Positions 42,730 to 50,053 of a stretch of DNA of 64,000 bases are shown piece after piece. The notes below the pieces were generated by a model that was not told where the DNA came from, made no database searches, and saw nothing but the letters and a program-made list of their open reading frames with translations. This DNA is from Streptomyces violaceorubidus (GTDB taxonomy: Bacteria > Actinomycetota > Actinomycetes > Streptomycetales > Streptomycetaceae): assembly GCF_000717995.1 (NCBI RefSeq), contig NZ_JODM01000001.1:744001-808000 (forward strand). Direction: 5' to 3'. A program made the position numbers and the translations under genes. Position 1 is the first letter of the stretch, and the number at the start of each line of letters is the position of its first letter.

Positions 42730-43563
42730 ATGATCATGAACACCCCGGCCGATCAGGTCGAGCGCCACGACTGCCCCAAGTGCCAGGCTCCCGCAGGAAG
42801 TCCCTGCCGTACCGGCGCGGGCAAGGTGGCAGCCAGCTACCACACACGGCGCTTCGCCCTCGTGCCCGCCTTGAAGGCGGAACTCACCGTGAAGACCCCG
42901 GTTGACCGCAACCCCCGCAAACGATGGACGCAAGGGGCACCCATTCCCCAGGTTCCCGACGCCGTACCGGGCGCAGCGATCCGGCTCGGCTACGCCCGCA
43001 CCTCGACTGCCAGTCAGGAACTCCAGTCCCAGTTGGATGCCCTTGCCAGGGCGCAGTGCACCCGCGTGTTCTCGGAGAAGATCAGTAGCCGGGTGAAGGA
43101 ACGGCCGGAACTGGAGAAGGCCCTCACCCTGGCGCGGGAGATCAAGCAAGCCGCCCCCGGCCAACAGGTCATCCTGACCGTGCTGGAGATGAAGCGCCTT
43201 GCCCGCAGTGCGGCCGAGTTGATGACCCTGTCGTCCACCCTCCAGGCGGACGGCATCCAACTGGAACTCCTCTCCGGTCCCCTCCAGGGCGTGTACGACC
43301 CGAACGGGGCGGGAGCCATCGTGTTCGCCGTTCTCGCCGTCAGTGCGGAGGTCGAGCGGGAGGGCATCCGGGAGAAGACGATGGAAGGGCTCGAAGCTGC
43401 CGCCCGCAAGGGCAACGTGGGCGGACGCCCGTCCGTCATGGACGATGACAAGCTGGCCGTGGCCCGTGCCCGGCACGCCAGGGGCGAGAGCGTCACAGCC
43501 ATCGCCAAGGGCCTGGGAGTCCACAGGGCCACCTTGTACCGGCACCTGGGAGAGAGCGCCTGA
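42730..43563 (+). CDS. Small serine recombinase (resolvase) with N-terminal zinc finger
   Basis: 277 aa. Residues 13-40 are a zinc-finger-like CPKCQAPAGSPC...H found in Streptomyces mobile genes. Residues ~84-220 are the resolvase domain, with catalytic Ser92 in YARTSTASQ and the Arg-bearing MKRLARSAAELM (residue ~158). Residues ~240-275 are a helix-turn-helix of resolvase type (VTAIAKGLGVHRATLYRHL). It is a resolvase/invertase and not the integrase of this element. It may resolve dimers or act on the res-like site just upstream. ATG 42730 or ATG 42736 could be the start. Confidence 0.88.
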   Translation: MIMNTPADQVERHDCPKCQAPAGSPCRTGAGKVAASYHTRRFALVPALKAELTVKTPVDRNPRKRWTQGAPIPQVPDAVPGAAIRLGYARTSTASQELQSQLDALARAQCTRVFSEKISSRVKERPELEKALTLAREIKQAAPGQQVILTVLEMKRLARSAAELMTLSSTLQADGIQLELLSGPLQGVYDPNGAGAIVFAVLAVSAEVEREGIREKTMEGLEAAARKGNVGGRPSVMDDDKLAVARARHARGESVTAIAKGLGVHRATLYRHLGESA

Positions 43564-43864
43564 GACAGGCGCACAGCCGTTCTGGTGAGCCCCTGGCGTA
43601 CGCGTCGGGGGCACCGTCATGTCCGGCATGGGTGAGCCCCTGCCAGCCACGGGGGCGACTGACAGGGGCACTTGTCCCTCACCGCGCGCCGGGTGGTTGC
43701 ACGGCACCCCGCATACGAGGGCGGACCGGGGCGAGGGCCTGAGCACGTCAGCTCAAGCGGAGACACGACCTGCCTCCTGCCCAATGCTTGTCCGATCGGG
43801 GGACAACTGGCCTGCCCTCACCGCGTCGCGCCGCCGCGATCACGGGAAGGGCAGGGGTCTATAC
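43564..43864. other. 300-bp gap after the resolvase; one hairpin
   Basis: No gene was seen. GCCCCTG (43636-43642) pairs with CAGGGGC (43663-43669) around a 20-base loop. GTGAGCCCCTG occurs twice about 47 bp apart. The region lies between convergent genes, so the hairpin is a likely terminator. Confidence 0.4.
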
Positions 43865-44086
43865 CTAATCGGCGCGCACCACCATCGCGAATGACGTACG
43901 CGCCCGCCGGAAGCCCTTGTGGTTGCTCCGGCCCGTGTGGCTCATGCACTCCACGTCTACAGCCGCACTGTCCGTCGACGGCTGCGCCGTCCAGTTGCAG
44001 TGCAGGCACTCCGCCTCGAACGTCACATCCGTATCCGGGTGCTCCGTGATCCGGTGCTGCACGTACCGCAGGGCTGAGCAGCTCAC
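43865..44086 (-). CDS. DUF7848-like small protein
   Basis: 73 aa, with ...ALRYVQHRITEHPDTDVTFEAEC, then a Cys pair CLHC, CMSHTGRSNHKGFRR and FAMVVRAD. The pattern (R-Y-V...H-x-x-x-T-x-H...F-R-R) fits the small Streptomyces DUF7848 family with zinc-finger-like Cys/His, which is common in mobile elements. Function unknown. The GTG start at 44086 overlaps the stop of the preceding gene (GTGA), so it is translationally coupled and last in the operon. Confidence 0.65.
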   Translation of the reverse strand: MSCSALRYVQHRITEHPDTDVTFEAECLHCNWTAQPSTDSAAVDVECMSHTGRSNHKGFRRARTSFAMVVRAD

Positions 44087-44304
44087 CGCGCGACCTGCCG
44101 AGCCCTCATCGCCTCTGCCATCCGCTCGGCAACATCCGCACGCACCATGCCCATGTGTACATACGGCGTGCCGTTGTAGGTGACGACGGGACGTAACGCC
44201 TCCCACGCCCTCTCTGGGAGGCCAAGAGCCGCAAGGGCATCCCGTAACGCGGAGGTCGCCTGTTCGGCCGTCATGTGGCCGTCTCGCCACGTTTGCATGT
44301 CCAT
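44083..44304 (-). CDS. Small element protein (73 aa)
   Basis: 73 aa, opening MDMQTWRDGHMTAEQATSAL. A helix-rich N-terminal half, then PVVTYNGTPYVHMGMVRADVAERM. No family was recognised. Its start overlaps the stop of the gene upstream (GTGATGG) and its stop overlaps the next start, so it sits inside a tightly coupled run of small genes. GTG 44307 is an alternative start one codon earlier. Confidence 0.6.
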   Translation of the reverse strand: MDMQTWRDGHMTAEQATSALRDALAALGLPERAWEALRPVVTYNGTPYVHMGMVRADVAERMAEAMRARQVAR

Positions 44305-44507
44305 CACTCGGCGCCGTGCCCTTCCCGCAGGTGCGTCCGCAGGACCACGTTCGCATCGGACACCTTCGAGTAGTCCCCGACCGAGCGCGCATTGGCCCGA
44401 GTCACCGCGATACCGAGGCACTCGCCGCAGCCTGCCATGGTGTCCGGCTCCCCGAGCGGAACCGTCAGATGCACCGGGTCTGCCATCGTCGTCTTCGGTG
44501 TACTCAT
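44304..44507 (-). CDS. Small element protein (67 aa)
   Basis: 67 aa from ATG 44507: MSTPKTTMADPVHLTVPLGE, then a CGEC pair, then DANVVLRTHLREGHGAE. The Cys pair and the C-terminal RTHLREGH suggest a small zinc-binding fold. No family was recognised. GAGG lies nine bases before the ATG. An in-frame GTG at 44555 could extend it but would leave only 15 bp to the upstream gene. Confidence 0.55.
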   Translation of the reverse strand: MSTPKTTMADPVHLTVPLGEPDTMAGCGECLGIAVTRANARSVGDYSKVSDANVVLRTHLREGHGAE

Positions 44508-44570
44508 CCTGTACGGCCTCCCGACTGAGCGAGAAACCAGTTTCATCCGGACCACCCGGAGAACCCAGGA

Positions 44571-45420
44571 CTATTGGCGTAGTCGGGTAAAGATCATGGC
44601 CCAATCGCTGAGGAGCGACCGGCAATCCTCCCCGAAGACGGCATGGGATTCGTACCGCTCGAAGTCCTCACGGTATGCACTGACATCCCTATGGTCCCGA
44701 AGTATCAAAGCCCCCGTGTGGGTCTCGACTTGGGCCAGCCGCCGGTCATAGACCGTGAAGACGCTGAGCGGCGTCTCAGCGATAGGGCCGGCTAGTCCAA
44801 GGGGGATCACACCGAGCCGTACGTTTGGAATGCGGGAGACGGAAGCTAGGCGGTCGAGCTGCATTGCCATAGCCAGGGGGGAAGCGAGAGGCCAGCGCAC
44901 GGCCTGTTCCGTGAGAAGGAACGTGAAGAACTTCGAGGAGTCCAAAAGGATCTGCCGGCGCTCCAGCTTCTTCGCGACCGTCTTGGACATGTCGCCGGAG
45001 TTGCGCGAGAGACTGGCCCGCACATAGTCAGGCGTTGCCAGGAGACCCGTAATCATGGTCGGCAGGAAGAACCGGAACTCTGTGGTGACGGCTTCCAGCC
45101 GGGCCAACTCGTTCCGCTTCTTGTCTAGTCCTCGCCGCTGGGAACCCCAGTGGTCCTGCCACTCCGTGTTTGCTGCGCGGGCGAGAGCGAGGATCTCGGT
45201 TGCCACCGTCCCCCTCTGCTCCAAGAGCTTCGAGGATCAGTTCCACATCCACTATGGCCGGGGTCAGCTTTCCGCTCTCGATATTGCTGACCCTGGTCTG
45301 GCTCATGTTGCAGCGCTTCGCGAGCCGGACTTGAGTCCACCCGGCCCGCTTGCGCTCGTTCTTCAAGACCCCTGCCAGGTCAGACCTGGATCGACCTAGG
45401 GTCTCCGGATCAAAGGTCAA
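44571..45420 (-). pseudogene. Xre-DUF5753 regulator, frameshifted
   Basis: The N-terminal part (TTG 45420) reads a helix-turn-helix, WTQVRLAKRCNMSQTRVSNI (residues ~28-47), and LILEALGAE. The frame then shifts at a run of five C on the plus strand (45210-45214). With one base fewer the protein continues as GTVATEILALARAANTEW and a full DUF5753 domain to 44571 (VRLGVIPLGL, FTVYDRR, YREDFERYES). Together they would be about 282 aa, the normal size of this Scr1-type regulator family. As given, the gene is broken. The start overlaps the DUF6879 stop, with AAGGG upstream. Confidence 0.85.
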
Positions 45421-45934
45421 GGCCCTTCACGTACTCCTCGAAGGGGACTGATTCGGATACCGCGATCCTCTGGTATTCGAGGAACGGTTCAGCGGAACCG
45501 TCGTGGACCTCTCGGCTGATCTGTCTGCCGTCCGGGTGGTAGTTCATGAGCACCACTTCGGACTGATCGAACATCCAGAAGTCATGCACCCCATCCAGGG
45601 GATTGGGCCTATCCGTAACGTCGAGAATGCGGATCTGCTCACCCGCCATGGCGTGAGCCTTGTAGTAGTGGTGGAATTCGAAGCGCAGGTAATCCGACAG
45701 GGGACGAGTGACGACATGAACACGCCCCTGGGTGCGCCCCTCCGTGGCCTGTCGGCGTAGCCGGTCGGTGTACTCGTTCGTCACCCTCTCCGGGTCGATG
45801 CGCGCCCCGGCGCGGAAGGCTGCGAACTCCTCTTCCTCCTGCGGCATGAGGTACTGCGGCAACGCCTCAAGCCGCCACGCCTCCCGCGTGAACCGCTCGA
45901 ATCGCGCTGCCCATTCCTCACCAGCCAAGAACAC
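45410..45934 (-). CDS. DUF6879 family protein
   Basis: 174 aa, opening MFLAGEEWAARFERFTREAWRL. The core RIDPERVTNEYTDRLRRQ, VHVVTRPLSDYLRFEFHHYYKAHAMAGEQI and VLMNYHPDGRQI is typical of DUF6879, which sits next to Xre-DUF5753 regulators in many Streptomyces. The function is unknown, and a partner or toxin-like role has been suggested for related pairs. GTG 45934 overlaps the upstream gene by 17 bp, and its stop overlaps the regulator start. Confidence 0.82.
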   Translation of the reverse strand: MFLAGEEWAARFERFTREAWRLEALPQYLMPQEEEEFAAFRAGARIDPERVTNEYTDRLRRQATEGRTQGRVHVVTRPLSDYLRFEFHHYYKAHAMAGEQIRILDVTDRPNPLDGVHDFWMFDQSEVVLMNYHPDGRQISREVHDGSAEPFLEYQRIAVSESVPFEEYVKGLDL

Positions 45935-46124
45935 GGAACGCCTCCCTCAACGTCTCCTCCGGGATCTCCACGAGCCCTTCCCCGTCAGGGGCGTTGAACG
46001 CCTGCGACACGTCACCTTGGACAACGAACGAGCCGGACGCGGTCCGGTAGACGTTCGGGCAGTCGTCCTTGCCGCACGTGCCGTTCCCGTTACCGGTCAG
46101 CCGGGTCAGTTCCTCACGAGCCAT
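45918..46124 (-). CDS. Small conserved protein (68 aa) heading the element operon
   Basis: 68 aa: MAREELTRLTGNGNGTCGKD, then CPNVYRTASGSFVVQGD and ...EIPEETLREAFRVLGW. I recall this as the small partner found upstream of DUF6879 genes in Streptomyces. The Cys pair (C-x4-C) may bind metal. Function unknown. ATG 46124 is the first start of the operon. GGGGG lies near, and a palindrome 82 bp upstream could be its operator. Confidence 0.7.
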   Translation of the reverse strand: MAREELTRLTGNGNGTCGKDDCPNVYRTASGSFVVQGDVSQAFNAPDGEGLVEIPEETLREAFRVLGW

Positions 46125-46439
46125 GGTGAAACCCCCTGTCCCGCGCCCCCTCGTGGGACGGCTCCACGACCGTACGGAGCAGGCGTCACCGCCGTCTATG
46201 CGGTCACGCCAATATTGGCGTTGTCGCCTAAAGAGGGGGCTTAGGAGGGGCAGGCTCGTGGGAACTGTGCCTACTCGACCGGTCGACCATCGAGTGCCCG
46301 CGAAAGGATCGGGGGTAGTCGACCACGCCGAACTGCCGGCGCGAGCCGCTCGCTAGGCTGAGCTTGTCCGCTCCGTGTGGGGCTGCCCGGCTTGGCGGGA
46401 CGGAGAGGGCTTGTCACGCGATACCGGGAGGGTGAGGTC
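46125..46439. promoter_or_regulatory. 315-bp divergent control region of the element
   Basis: No gene was seen. It separates the minus-strand operon from the plus-strand 101-aa gene and holds the palindrome at 46206-46221. CTAGGCT (46353-46359) may be a -10 for the plus-strand gene. Confidence 0.4.
46206..46221. promoter_or_regulatory. 16-bp perfect palindrome, candidate operator
   Basis: ACGCCAATATTGGCGT is perfectly symmetric over 16 bp and AT-rich at its centre. It lies between divergent transcription units of the element, 82 bp before the operon that contains the Xre-type regulator, so it is a natural candidate for that regulator's binding site. Confidence 0.5.
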
Positions 46440-46745
46440 GTGAGCCGTGCGGCGGACCTAGACGAGGTCAAACAGCGCGTACGAACGCTGCTGGACGAGT
46501 GCGTGGGCGGGGAGCTGGGAGGCTATGACACCTTGCGCGCGGCACTCGATGAGGAGATAGCGCACAGGCAACTGGCCGATCTCGCGGAGGACGAGCGCGA
46601 GGGCCTATACGGCGGTAGCTTCGGCGCAGCTCAGGCCGATAAGGCACGGCGAGAGTTCCAGGCCAGCCTCGCGGACGCTCAGGCTCGTATGGGTGTGGCT
46701 CTGCAACGGATCGAGCGCTACAAGGCCAGGGTCCGTAGTCAGTAG
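46440..46745 (+). CDS. Coiled-coil protein at the right end of the element (101 aa)
   Basis: 101 aa, opening VSRAADLDEVKQRVRTLLDE, almost wholly helical with heptad spacing. It ends DAQARMGVALQRIERYKARVRSQ, which is basic. No family was recognised. GTG 46440 is preceded by GGGAGGGTGAGG. It lies next to attR, where excision factors are sometimes found, but nothing else supports that role. Confidence 0.65.
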   Translation: MSRAADLDEVKQRVRTLLDECVGGELGGYDTLRAALDEEIAHRQLADLAEDEREGLYGGSFGAAQADKARREFQASLADAQARMGVALQRIERYKARVRSQ

Positions 46746-46757
46746 TAAGAGGCGACC

Positions 46758-46799
46758 ATGCAGAGGCCCCCGGCGCGAGGTCCGAGGGCCTGTTTGCAT
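46758..46799. terminator. Terminator at the element's right end
   Basis: AGGCCC (46764-46769) pairs with GGGCCT (46786-46791), and ATGC/GCAT outer bases at 46758 and 46796-46799 extend the stem. It lies between the 101-aa gene and the convergent mycoredoxin gene. Confidence 0.65.
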
Positions 46800-46812
46800 G
46801 CGGGGCCCAGCG

Positions 46813-47067
46813 TCAGGCGAGTGCCTGCTTCACCTGCGCGAGACTCGGATTCGTCATGATCGACTCGGCGCCCGATCCGGCGGAAACTACACGGACCGTG
46901 GGCACCGTCTGGTTTCCGCCGTTCGCCTTCTCCACGAACGCGGCGGACTCCGGGTCCTGCTCGATGTTGACCTCGGTGTACGCGATGCCTTCGCGGTCCA
47001 TCTGGCTCTTCAGCCGACGGCAGTAGCCGCACCACGTGGTGCTGTACATCGTCACAGTGCCCGGCAT
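46813..47067 (-). CDS. mrx1: Mycoredoxin (glutaredoxin-like), hybrid gene rebuilt by integration
   Basis: 84 aa. The active site is CGYC (residues 13-16) after a short beta strand, TVPT (54-57) is the cis-Pro loop, and there is a C-terminal helix. Mycoredoxin reduces mycothiol mixed disulfides and so supports redox repair in Actinobacteria. Residues 1-55 are host-coded. From codon 56 on the sequence comes from the element, which gives RVVSAGSGAESIMTNPSLAQ and then VKQALA in place of the host tail in the stub at 39485-39571. TNPSLAQVKQ is kept, so the protein should work. Between NudC and UvrD2 as in M. tuberculosis. ATG 47067. Confidence 0.92.
   Translation of the reverse strand: MPGTVTMYSTTWCGYCRRLKSQMDREGIAYTEVNIEQDPESAAFVEKANGGNQTVPTVRVVSAGSGAESIMTNPSLAQVKQALA
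46890..46914. other. attR of the integrative element
   Basis: The core GTGGGCAC is at 46898-46905, with crossover GG at 46901-46902. The left side is element DNA coding for the replacement tail and the right side is the host mycoredoxin gene. It matches the attL core at 39558-39565. Confidence 0.85.
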
Positions 47068-47189
47068 GTCTCTCGTGCTCCTTCGGCGACTCGGGAAAGC
47101 GGCGGCTCGGGGATGAGGTCGCAGGAGGGGAACGTCCGCGGCGGCGAGACCATTCCCGCCGCCCCTTCCCGCCGCGCACTCCTTTCGGC

Positions 47190-47280
47190 GCACTGCCTCC
47201 GCGCACTGCCTTCCTGCACTGCCTTCGTGCACTGTCTCCGCGTAGTGCCTTTCCGCACTGCCTTCGCGTGATGCCTGTCG
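47190..47280. repeat. Seven 13-bp tandem repeats upstream of uvrD2
   Basis: Seven imperfect 13-bp units with consensus GCACTGCCTTCGC fill much of the 287-bp gap between the divergent mycoredoxin and uvrD2 genes. Thirteen is not a multiple of three, so it is non-coding. It lies where both promoters must be. No gene was seen in the gap. Confidence 0.8.
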
Positions 47281-47354
47281 CATCAGTACGACAATCGGGG
47301 CGTGCCTGTGGACAACCGACTCATCCGTCTCGCGAGACCTGGCAGCATGGCGGT

Positions 47355-49556
47355 GTGACAGCAGCAACGCACTCCACCCTCTTCCCGCAGGTACCGGACT
47401 CGGCCGACGCGGTGCTCGAAGGGCTCGACCCCGAGCAGCGCGAGGTGGCGACCGCCCTGCGCGGCCCGGTGTGTGTGCTGGCGGGAGCCGGTACGGGCAA
47501 GACCCGGGCGATCACCCATCGCATCGCCTACGGGGTGCGCGCTGGGATCCTGCAGCCCTCCACCGTGCTCGCCGTCACCTTCACCAACCGCGCGGCCGGT
47601 GAGATGCGCGGTCGGCTCCGCCAGCTCGGCGCCGCCGGTGTACAGGCCCGCACCTTCCACTCGGCGGCGCTGCGCCAGCTCCAGTACTTCTGGCCGAAAG
47701 CGATCGGTGGCTCCCTGCCCCGGCTCGTCGACCGCAAGATCCAGCTCGTCGCCGACGCTGCCGCCGCCTGCCGCATCCGCCTCGACCGGGGCGAGCTGCG
47801 CGACGCCACCGCGGAGATCGAGTGGTCCAAGGTGACCCAGACCGTCCCCGCCGACTACCCCCTGGCGGCGGCCAAGGCCGGCCGCGAGACGCCTCGCGAC
47901 CCCGCCGAGATCGCGCAGCTGTACGCCGCCTACGAGGACCTCAAGCGCGCCCGGTCCGTCATCGACTTCGAGGACGTGCTGCTGCTGACGGTGGCGGTCC
48001 TCCAGGACCGGCACGACGTCGCCGAGCAGGTCCGCGCCCAGTACCAGCACTTCGTGGTCGACGAGTACCAGGACGTCAGCCCCCTCCAGCAGCGGCTGCT
48101 GGAGCTGTGGCTCGGGGACCGCGACGACCTGTGCGTGGTCGGGGACGCCAGCCAGACGATTTATTCGTTCACGGGAGCAACCCCCGACCACCTGCTCGAC
48201 TTCCGTGGCCGCCACCCCGGCGCCACCGTGGTCAAGCTCGTCCGCGACTACCGGTCCACCCCCCAGGTCGTCCACCTCGCCAACGGCCTGCTCGCCCAGG
48301 CCCGCGGCCGGGCCGCCGACCACCGGCTGGAGCTGGTCTCCCAGCGCCCCGCCGGCCCCGAGCCCGTCTACACCGAATACGCCGACGAGCCGGCCGAGGC
48401 CGAGGGAGCGGCGCGCCGCATCCGCGAGCTCATCGACTCCGGTGTTCCGGCCGCCGAGATCGCCGTCCTGTTCCGTACCAACTCCCAGTCCGAGACCTAC
48501 GAGCAGGCGCTCGCCGACGCCGGGGTGCCGTACCAGCTGCGGGGCGCGGAGCGCTTCTTCGACCGGCCGGAGGTGCGCAAGGCCGGTAGCGCCCTGCGGG
48601 CCGCGGCCCGCTTCGGGGGCAACGACTCGCTCCTCGACGACGTCGTCGACCTGCCCTCGCAGGTGCGGGCGGTGCTGTCCGGGGAGGGCTGGACGACCGA
48701 GCCCCCGGCCGGGTCCGGTGCCGTGCGGGAGCGCTGGGAGTCGCTGGCCGCCCTGGTCAACCTGGCTCAGGACTTCTCCGCCGCCCGGGCGGGCGCCACG
48801 CTGAGTGATCTCGTCGTGGAGCTCGACGAGCGGGCGGGTGCCCAGCACGCCCCGACGGTGCAGGGCGTCACCCTCGCCTCCCTGCATTCGGCCAAGGGCC
48901 TGGAGTGGGACGTGGTGTTCCTGGTCGGCGTCGCCGAGGGCATGATGCCGATCACCTACGCAAAGACCGACGAGCAGATCGAGGAGGAGCGCCGCCTCCT
49001 CTACGTCGGTGTCACCCGCGCGCGGGAACGCCTGCACCTGTCCTGGGCGCTGGCCCGGTCGCCCGGTGGCCGGCCGAGCCGCAGGGCCAGCCGCTTCCTG
49101 AAGGGTCTGCGTCCCGGTTCGGGCACGGCGGGCGGGCGAGCGGCCGTCGGGGGCGGCGGAGGAGTGGAGCGTGGGTTCCGCGGCGGCGGTGCCCAGGTCG
49201 CCGCGCCCAGACGGACCCAGCGGACGCCGGCGCGCTGCCGGGTCTGCGGACGCACCCTCACCGACGCCGGTGAGATGAAGCTGATGCGCTGCGAGGGCTG
49301 CCCGTCCGACATGGACGAGGGGGTCTACGAGCGGCTGCGCGAGTGGCGGGCGTTGCAGGCGGGACGCAGTGGACAGCCCGCGTTCTGCGTGTTCACCGAC
49401 AAGACGCTGATGGCGATCGCCGAGTCCGTCCCGGAGGACGAGCGGCAGCTGGCCCGGATCCCCGGGGTCGGGGCGCGCAAGCTCAACCGCTACGGGGCCG
49501 AAGTCCTGGCCATCTGTGCAGGCCAGGAAGGCGTGGGAGTTGACGAGGACGACTGA
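47355..49556 (+). CDS. uvrD2: UvrD2 superfamily I DNA helicase
   Basis: 733 aa. Helicase motifs: GAGTGKTRA (residues ~43-51), VTFTNRAAGEM, DEYQDVS (~235), GDASQTIYSFTGA, LASLHSAKGLEWD (~510) and YVGVTRARERL. A tetra-cysteine motif (CRVC...CEGC, residues ~627-650) and a C-terminal HRDC domain (ending RIPGVGARKLNRYG) identify the actinobacterial UvrD2 type, a 3'-5' DNA helicase that is essential in mycobacteria. GTG 47355 follows CAGCAT (47343-47348) by six bases, a leaderless layout. It stands immediately before wblC as in M. tuberculosis. Confidence 0.93.
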   Translation: MTAATHSTLFPQVPDSADAVLEGLDPEQREVATALRGPVCVLAGAGTGKTRAITHRIAYGVRAGILQPSTVLAVTFTNRAAGEMRGRLRQLGAAGVQARTFHSAALRQLQYFWPKAIGGSLPRLVDRKIQLVADAAAACRIRLDRGELRDATAEIEWSKVTQTVPADYPLAAAKAGRETPRDPAEIAQLYAAYEDLKRARSVIDFEDVLLLTVAVLQDRHDVAEQVRAQYQHFVVDEYQDVSPLQQRLLELWLGDRDDLCVVGDASQTIYSFTGATPDHLLDFRGRHPGATVVKLVRDYRSTPQVVHLANGLLAQARGRAADHRLELVSQRPAGPEPVYTEYADEPAEAEGAARRIRELIDSGVPAAEIAVLFRTNSQSETYEQALADAGVPYQLRGAERFFDRPEVRKAGSALRAAARFGGNDSLLDDVVDLPSQVRAVLSGEGWTTEPPAGSGAVRERWESLAALVNLAQDFSAARAGATLSDLVVELDERAGAQHAPTVQGVTLASLHSAKGLEWDVVFLVGVAEGMMPITYAKTDEQIEEERRLLYVGVTRARERLHLSWALARSPGGRPSRRASRFLKGLRPGSGTAGGRAAVGGGGGVERGFRGGGAQVAAPRRTQRTPARCRVCGRTLTDAGEMKLMRCEGCPSDMDEGVYERLREWRALQAGRSGQPAFCVFTDKTLMAIAESVPEDERQLARIPGVGARKLNRYGAEVLAICAGQEGVGVDEDD

Positions 49557-49569
49557 TACAAACTCGTCG

Positions 49570-49609
49570 AAAAAATAGTTTGCGCATGCCCCGGGAATCC
49601 CCATAGGTT
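49570..49609 (+). promoter_or_regulatory. wblC promoter with A-tract (WhiB7-type)
   Basis: TTGCGC (49580-49585) and TAGGTT (49604-49609) are 18 bp apart. The AAAAAATAG tract directly upstream of the -35 matches the AT-hook site that WhiB7/WblC needs at its own and target promoters. The start of transcription would be near 49616, giving a leader of about 610 bases. Confidence 0.7.
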
Positions 49610-49720
49610 CTTGGTCACGGGAACAGCGGCCTTCCCGGAGGCCCTGAATCCGTGTTGTACTTGCATATCCGCGGACTGGTTCGTCCCAGTCCCCCGAGAC
49701 GCCGAGAGGAGGCGAGTCCA

Positions 49721-50053
49721 GTGATCAGCATCAAGAGCAGCTTCGTCGTCAGCTTCACCGCCAAAATGACCGATCGCTCGGCCGTCTCCCTGTGCATGCT
49801 CGGCGCTTCTCACTCGGGCACCGGTCTGTCCGGCCTTCGTGCCGTCCGTCCGGCCGCCGCCGCTGTCGCCCCCGCGGGCCTTCCCGTCCGCGAGCGCAAT
49901 GAGCGACCGACCAAGGCACTGGAAGCAGCAGTAACGGCACAGGCACAGGCCTATGCCTTTACCGCGACCGGTGCCGGATTCCGGAAGCAGACGACGCAGC
50001 ACCACCTGATGTGGGCCTTCCGTGGGCCAGAACCCTGGAGTGATCCAGCCTGA
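49721..50053 (+). CDS. Leader uORF of wblC (110 codons)
   Basis: GTG 49721 has GGAGG eight bases upstream (GAGAGGAGGCGAGTCCA), one of the best ribosome sites in the window. It encodes VISIKSSFVVSFTAKMTDRS and continues for 110 codons to TGA at 50051-50053. The frame reads Ala-rich and unlike a folded protein. Published work on whiB7/wblC leaders describes a uORF whose stalled translation lets transcription pass an attenuator. This ORF ends in a stem-loop 24 bases before such a terminator, so it fits that role. An in-frame ATG at 49652 exists but has no ribosome site. Confidence 0.72.
   Translation: MISIKSSFVVSFTAKMTDRSAVSLCMLGASHSGTGLSGLRAVRPAAAAVAPAGLPVRERNERPTKALEAAVTAQAQAYAFTATGAGFRKQTTQHHLMWAFRGPEPWSDPA

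Larger units (their letters stand above)
39562..46901. mobile_element. 7.34-kb serine-integrase element inserted in mycoredoxin
   Basis: Bounded by the split mycoredoxin gene and a shared GTGGGCAC core at both ends. It contains a large serine integrase at the left end, a small wHTH-like protein, a hairpin array, a res-like site and zinc-finger resolvase, a minus-strand operon of six genes with one frameshift, and a 101-aa coiled-coil protein at the right end. No relaxase, FtsK-like transfer, replication initiator or phage structural genes were recognised, so it is best called an integrative island or a defective/satellite element. Its base composition looks less GC-rich than its surroundings. 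Confidence 0.9.

Noticed and set aside
45028..45224. Programmed ribosomal frameshift in the Xre-DUF5753 gene
   Set aside because: A G-run alone is a weak slip site, no stimulatory structure was evident, and the family is normally a single frame. A mutation or assembly error is simpler.
39562..46901. Complete prophage or conjugative element
   Set aside because: No capsid, terminase, relaxase, FtsK-like transfer or replication genes were recognised in the 7.3 kb, only recombinases and small regulatory genes.
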